Shown here piece after piece: positions 61,115 through 64,000 of a DNA stretch of 64,000 bases (position 1 is its first letter; every line of letters begins with the position of its first letter). The notes beneath the pieces were generated by a model, which saw only the letters and a program-made list of their open reading frames with translations, had not been told where the DNA came from and made no database searches. The DNA is taken from assembly GCF_000717275.1 (NCBI RefSeq), contig NZ_JNYV01000004.1, positions 186,001 through 250,000 on the forward strand, read 5' to 3'. This stretch comes from Kitasatospora arboriphila. GTDB lineage: Bacteria > Actinomycetota > Actinomycetes > Mycobacteriales > Mycobacteriaceae. A program made the position numbers and the translations under genes.

Positions 61115-62221
61115 ATGACGCCGATCCCTCAACTCGCGGACCTGATCAGCGCCGGAGAATGCCTGGCCACCGGGCGGGCGATCGCGGCGATGCAGGAAAG
61201 CACCGGCGCGATGCCCTGGTTCCCGGGCGGTCAGACCGACCCCTGGGATCACATCGAGTCGGCGATGGCGCTCAGCGCCACCGGCTTGATCTCCGAGGCG
61301 GAGGCGGCGTACGAATGGTCGCGGCGCACCCAGCGCGAGGACGGGTCATGGGCGATCCGCACCGTGCTGGGCACGGTGACCGACCACAACACAGACAGCA
61401 ACTTCTGCGCCTACGTGGCGGTCGGGGTGTGGCATCACTACTTGATCACCGGTGATGACCGGTTCCTGCAGAAGATGTGGCCGATGGTGTGCTCGGCCAT
61501 CGACCTGGTGATCAAGTTCCAGGCACCCGATGGTCAGATCTATTGGGGCGCAACATATCCGCTGCCCGATCAGTCGTCCGGTACGTATCCGGGGATCTAT
61601 CACGAGGCTCTCATCACGGGGAACTCGAGCATCCACCAGGCACTCGGATGCGCGGTATCGATCGCCGAGGAGCTGGGTCAGCCGGCCGAGGCGTGGGAGG
61701 CGGCGCAGACCAGGCTCGGACACGCGCTGCAGAGCCACCCCGAACTGTTCGCCCCGAAGTCCGAGTACTCGATGGACTGGTACTACCCGGTGCTCGGCGG
61801 TGCCGTCCGCGGCCGTGCCGGGCAGGAACTGATCGCACAGCGGTGGGACGACTTCGTCGTCACCGACCTGGGCATCCGTTGTGTCGATCATCGCCCGTGG
61901 GTGACCGGCGCCGAGACCTGTGAGCTGGTCTTGGCTCTCGATGCACTCGGTGACGTCGCGGACGCGACCGCTTTGCTCTCGGACATGCAGCATCTGCGAG
62001 ACCCGGACGGCTCGTACTGGACCGGTCTGGTGTTCGCCGACGGCAAGCGGTGGCCCGTGGAGAAAAGCTGCTGGACCTCGGCGGCGGTGGTGCTGGCGGT
62101 GGACGCGCTGAGCCGTACGACGCCTGCCAACGGCATCTTCCGCGACGCCCATCCGCTTGCGGACGGCCCCGGTCTGCACAAATTGGCCAAATATAGAACG
62201 TGTTACTGTCTGTCTGCCTAG
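61115..62221 (+). CDS. Alpha/alpha-toroid protein (annotated elsewhere as prenyltransferase-like)
   Basis: This 368-residue protein has repeated helical units with Trp/Gly-rich turns (ESTGAMPWFPGGQTDPWDHI, RRTQREDGSWAIRT, QAPDGQIYWGATYPL, RDPDGSYWTGLVFADGKRWP). The pattern is typical of alpha/alpha-barrel enzymes such as terpene cyclases, protein prenyltransferases and glycoside hydrolases. DxDD or a zinc site is not evident, so the class is unresolved. No signal peptide was seen. Tight linkage to a glycosyltransferase and methyltransferase suggests glycan modification rather than prenylation. Confidence 0.72.
   Translation: MTPIPQLADLISAGECLATGRAIAAMQESTGAMPWFPGGQTDPWDHIESAMALSATGLISEAEAAYEWSRRTQREDGSWAIRTVLGTVTDHNTDSNFCAYVAVGVWHHYLITGDDRFLQKMWPMVCSAIDLVIKFQAPDGQIYWGATYPLPDQSSGTYPGIYHEALITGNSSIHQALGCAVSIAEELGQPAEAWEAAQTRLGHALQSHPELFAPKSEYSMDWYYPVLGGAVRGRAGQELIAQRWDDFVVTDLGIRCVDHRPWVTGAETCELVLALDALGDVADATALLSDMQHLRDPDGSYWTGLVFADGKRWPVEKSCWTSAAVVLAVDALSRTTPANGIFRDAHPLADGPGLHKLAKYRTCYCLSA
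62194..62207. promoter_or_regulatory. Degenerate KstR-like box before the LLM gene
   Basis: TAGAACGTGTTACT shares TAGAACGTGTT exactly with the box at 49120 but breaks symmetry in its last bases (one mismatch to TNNAACNNGTTNNA). It lies inside the end of the toroid gene, 68 bases before the LLM start. Confidence 0.35.
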
Positions 62222-62275
62222 ACTGGTGTCCAGGCACCGGTCCATGACCGGTTTGGAGCTGCAGCAGGAGGCACG

Positions 62276-63136
62276 ATGGACTTCGGGATCGTCCAGTTCA
62301 CCAGCGACCGGGGCTTGGCTCCGGCCACGTTGGCACCCTTGGTGGAAAACGCCGGTTTCGACGCGTACTTCGTACCGGAGCACAGTCACATCCCCACCAA
62401 GCGGGATGCCGCCCATCCACAGACCGGCGACTCGTCGCTGCCCGACGACCGCTACATGCGCACCCTCGACCCGTGGGTGTCGCTCAGTGGGGCGGCAGCG
62501 GTGACCAGCCGGATCCGGCTCGGTACCGCGGTGGCGCTGCCCGTACAGTCCGACCCGATCACCTTGGCCAAGATCATCGCGACGCTGGACCATCTGTCGG
62601 GTGGCCGGGTCACCCTCGGCGTCGGGTTCGGTTGGAACCTCGACGAACTCTCCGACCACCACGTGCCGCCGAAGCGGCGTCGCACGATGCTGCGCGAGTA
62701 CATCGAAGCCATGACCGCGTTGTGGTCGCAGGACGAAGCCGAGTTCGCCGGGGAGTTCGTGAACTTCGGTCCCAGCTGGGCATGGCCGAAGACCGTCCAG
62801 CAGCCGTCGCCGCCCGTCCTCGTCGGAGCCGCGGGTAACGAGAAGAACTTCAAGTGGATCGCCAAGAGCGCGGGTGGCTGGATCACCACGCCGGGCGAGC
62901 AGGACATCGAGGCATCGGTGGTATTGCTCAAGCAGATCTGGGCCGACGCCGGTCGCGAGGGGGATCCGCAGATCGTGGTGCTCGACTTCAAGCCGGTGGC
63001 CGAGAAGCTCGACAAATGGCGCGAACTGGGCGTCACGACTGTCCTGTACGGAGTGCCCGACGACAGCGAAGAACGTGCCGGCGCCTACCTGACCAAACTG
63101 GCCGGGAAATTGGGACTGAGCCCGGCGACGGTATGA
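62276..63136 (+). CDS. LLM class oxidoreductase (probable F420-dependent)
   Basis: This 286-residue TIM-barrel protein resembles the TIGR03619 group of putative F420-dependent luciferase-like enzymes. Its sequence includes MDFGIVQFTSDRGLAPATLA, GFDAYFVPEHSHIPTKRD, TSRIRLGTAVALPVQSDPI and SGGRVTLGVGFGWNLDEL with FVGG-like barrel-end replaced by VLVGAAGNEKNF. GGAGG precedes the ATG by 5 bases. It overlaps the next LLM gene by ATGA (63133-63136), so both are made together. The substrate is not known; a hydride transfer role is usual for the group. Confidence 0.87.
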   Translation: MDFGIVQFTSDRGLAPATLAPLVENAGFDAYFVPEHSHIPTKRDAAHPQTGDSSLPDDRYMRTLDPWVSLSGAAAVTSRIRLGTAVALPVQSDPITLAKIIATLDHLSGGRVTLGVGFGWNLDELSDHHVPPKRRRTMLREYIEAMTALWSQDEAEFAGEFVNFGPSWAWPKTVQQPSPPVLVGAAGNEKNFKWIAKSAGGWITTPGEQDIEASVVLLKQIWADAGREGDPQIVVLDFKPVAEKLDKWRELGVTTVLYGVPDDSEERAGAYLTKLAGKLGLSPATV

Positions 63137-64000
63137 CCGCTGACCGGGCCGAAACGTCCGCTGACCGGGCCGTAACGTCCGTCGATCGGGCGGAAATGTC
63201 CGCCGACCGGGCCGTAACGTCCGCTGACCGGGCCGAAACGTCCGCTGACCGGGCCGAAATGTCCGCCGACCGGGCCGTAACGTCCGCCGATCGGGCCGAA
63301 ATGGCCGCCGACCGGGCCGTTACTGGCGTCGAGTTTCCCGAATTGGGTTGCTACGGGTTGGCCGGACATTCTGCGAGCCCGCGCGATCTCGTCGACGAGG
63401 TTCAGCAGGCGGAAAAGCTTGGTCTCGGTTCGGTCTTTCTGTCCGAACGATTCAATGTCAAAGATGCTGCCGTGCTCGCCGGCGCCGCGGGTGCGGTGAG
63501 CCGGCACATCGGGATCGCCACCGCGGCAACAAATCACAACACCCGGCATCCGCTCGTGACGGCGACGATGGCAACGTCGATGCACAGGATCACCGGCGGT
63601 CGCTATGCGCTCGGACTCGGGCGGGGTTTCAATCTCCTGTTCGATGTGATGGGCGTTCCCCGGGTGACCTCCGCACAGATGGAAGACGCGGCCGGCATCT
63701 ACCGCACCCTCTGGAAGGGCGAGGCGGTCGTCGGACACGATGGCCCGGCGGGGAAGTATCCGTTCCTGATGCAGGATGCGTCGTTCGACGAAGACATCCC
63801 GTTGATGTTGATGGCGATCGGTGATCAGACCCTCAAACTGGCGGGGCGGATCGCGGACGGCGTTGTGCTGCATACGTTTTTCAGCGACGAGACACTCGAG
63901 CGTTCGGTGGCGATCATCCGCGAGTCGGCGGTCGAGAGCGGCCGGGATCCGGCGTCGATCCGGATTTGGTCGGTGCTCGCCACCGTCGAGGAATCAATTC
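63133..64000 (+). CDS. LLM class oxidoreductase with N-terminal heptapeptide repeats (3' end outside window)
   Basis: The frame starts at ATG 63133, overlapping the preceding stop, and is open to the window edge (289 codons visible). Residues 2-64 are nine copies of a heptapeptide (SADRAVT type). The LLM domain then begins at GVEFPELGCYGLAGHSASPR, with LGLGSVFLSERFNVKDAAVL, IATAATNHNTRHPLVTATMA and SMHRITGGRYALGLGRGFNL, matching the TIGR03857-type F420 family. Homologues normally start just before that point, so the repeats are an added N-terminal tail. The repeat is Ala/Arg/Asp-rich and probably helical. The C-terminus is not visible. Confidence 0.87.
   Translation, partial: MTADRAETSADRAVTSVDRAEMSADRAVTSADRAETSADRAEMSADRAVTSADRAEMAADRAVTGVEFPELGCYGLAGHSASPRDLVDEVQQAEKLGLGSVFLSERFNVKDAAVLAGAAGAVSRHIGIATAATNHNTRHPLVTATMATSMHRITGGRYALGLGRGFNLLFDVMGVPRVTSAQMEDAAGIYRTLWKGEAVVGHDGPAGKYPFLMQDASFDEDIPLMLMAIGDQTLKLAGRIADGVVLHTFFSDETLERSVAIIRESAVESGRDPASIRIWSVLATVEESI
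63136..63324. repeat. Nine tandem 21-bp repeats in the start of an LLM gene
   Basis: Nine in-frame 21-base units (consensus close to TCCGCTGACCGGGCCGWAAYG, given here as SADRA[EV][TM] in protein) follow immediately after the start codon of the second LLM gene. Units differ by a few third-position and E/V or T/M changes. The unit length is constant, so any copy-number change keeps the frame. It sits exactly at an overlapping gene junction. Confidence 0.92.

Noticed and set aside
63085..63873. Minus-strand frame with GGHFGP/GGRYGP-type repeats
   Set aside because: The repeats are the reverse reading of the 21-bp units; the plus strand encodes a clear LLM enzyme with an overlapping start.

Overview
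The window is one contiguous piece of a high-GC actinobacterial chromosome. The mce locus, the MceG-type ATPase, the rpoB/rpoC sequences, the AGAAC-NN-GTTCT (KstR-like) and CGAAC-N4-GTTCG (LexA-like) boxes, the DUF222/HNH gene and the mmsA-fadE9-mmsB order all point to the order Mycobacteriales. A Gordonia or close relative fits best, but the genus is inferred. No rRNA, tRNA, CRISPR array, insertion sequence or prophage was seen.

Layout. 1-21008 is the core information-processing locus: the end of rplJ, rplL, a perfect-stem terminator, then an intact Mce lipid-import operon (mceG/mkl, yrbEA, yrbEB, mceA-F, two Mce-associated genes), then rpoB and rpoC, closed by a UUCG-loop terminator. From mceA to the second Mas gene every junction overlaps by 1 to 4 bases. 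Where mceB-mceC and mceF-mas do not touch directly, a tiny open frame bridges the gap and overlaps both neighbours. 21009-22002 is a (CCCCG)n / poly-C tract followed by an orphan AbiEi/DUF559-like gene that seems to have lost its 5' end.

22030-28943 is read leftwards. It holds a VOC protein, a DUF1905 protein and a six-gene putative organosulfur-type operon (binding lipoprotein, ATPase, permease, flavin monooxygenase, MFS exporter, atypical SDR). 29267-43834 is a mixed housekeeping and catabolic stretch: Pol IV (DinB2 type), secreted lipase, glutamine amidotransferase, AidB, SixA, phosphoketolase, a tandem pair of DMT-like membrane proteins, an E3-like flavoprotein, a lipoprotein, a GlcD-like oxidase, a flavodoxin and a DUF5302 protein.

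43869-47494 is the valine/propionate-linked mmsA-fadE9-mmsB operon behind a perfect palindrome. It is followed by an aldehyde dehydrogenase and an HsaA-like flavin monooxygenase with a KstR-like operator nested in a longer inverted repeat that covers its ribosome binding site. 50339-56149 carries a DUF222/HNH gene behind a promoter with a LexA box, a MarR regulator divergent from an AurF-like diiron oxygenase plus DUF4873 pair, an S4 RNA-binding protein and two DUF3558 lipoproteins. 56164-64000 has an acyl-ACP thioesterase-like gene, fprB behind another KstR-like box, a glycosyltransferase / methyltransferase / toroid-protein operon, and two LLM (probable F420) oxidoreductases. The second LLM gene begins with nine copies of a 21-base repeat and runs off the end of the window.

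Functionally the window joins lipid/sterol uptake (Mce) with several possible sterol- or acyl-CoA-linked redox genes (HsaA-like, fprB, LLM, fadE9) that share related operator-like sequences.
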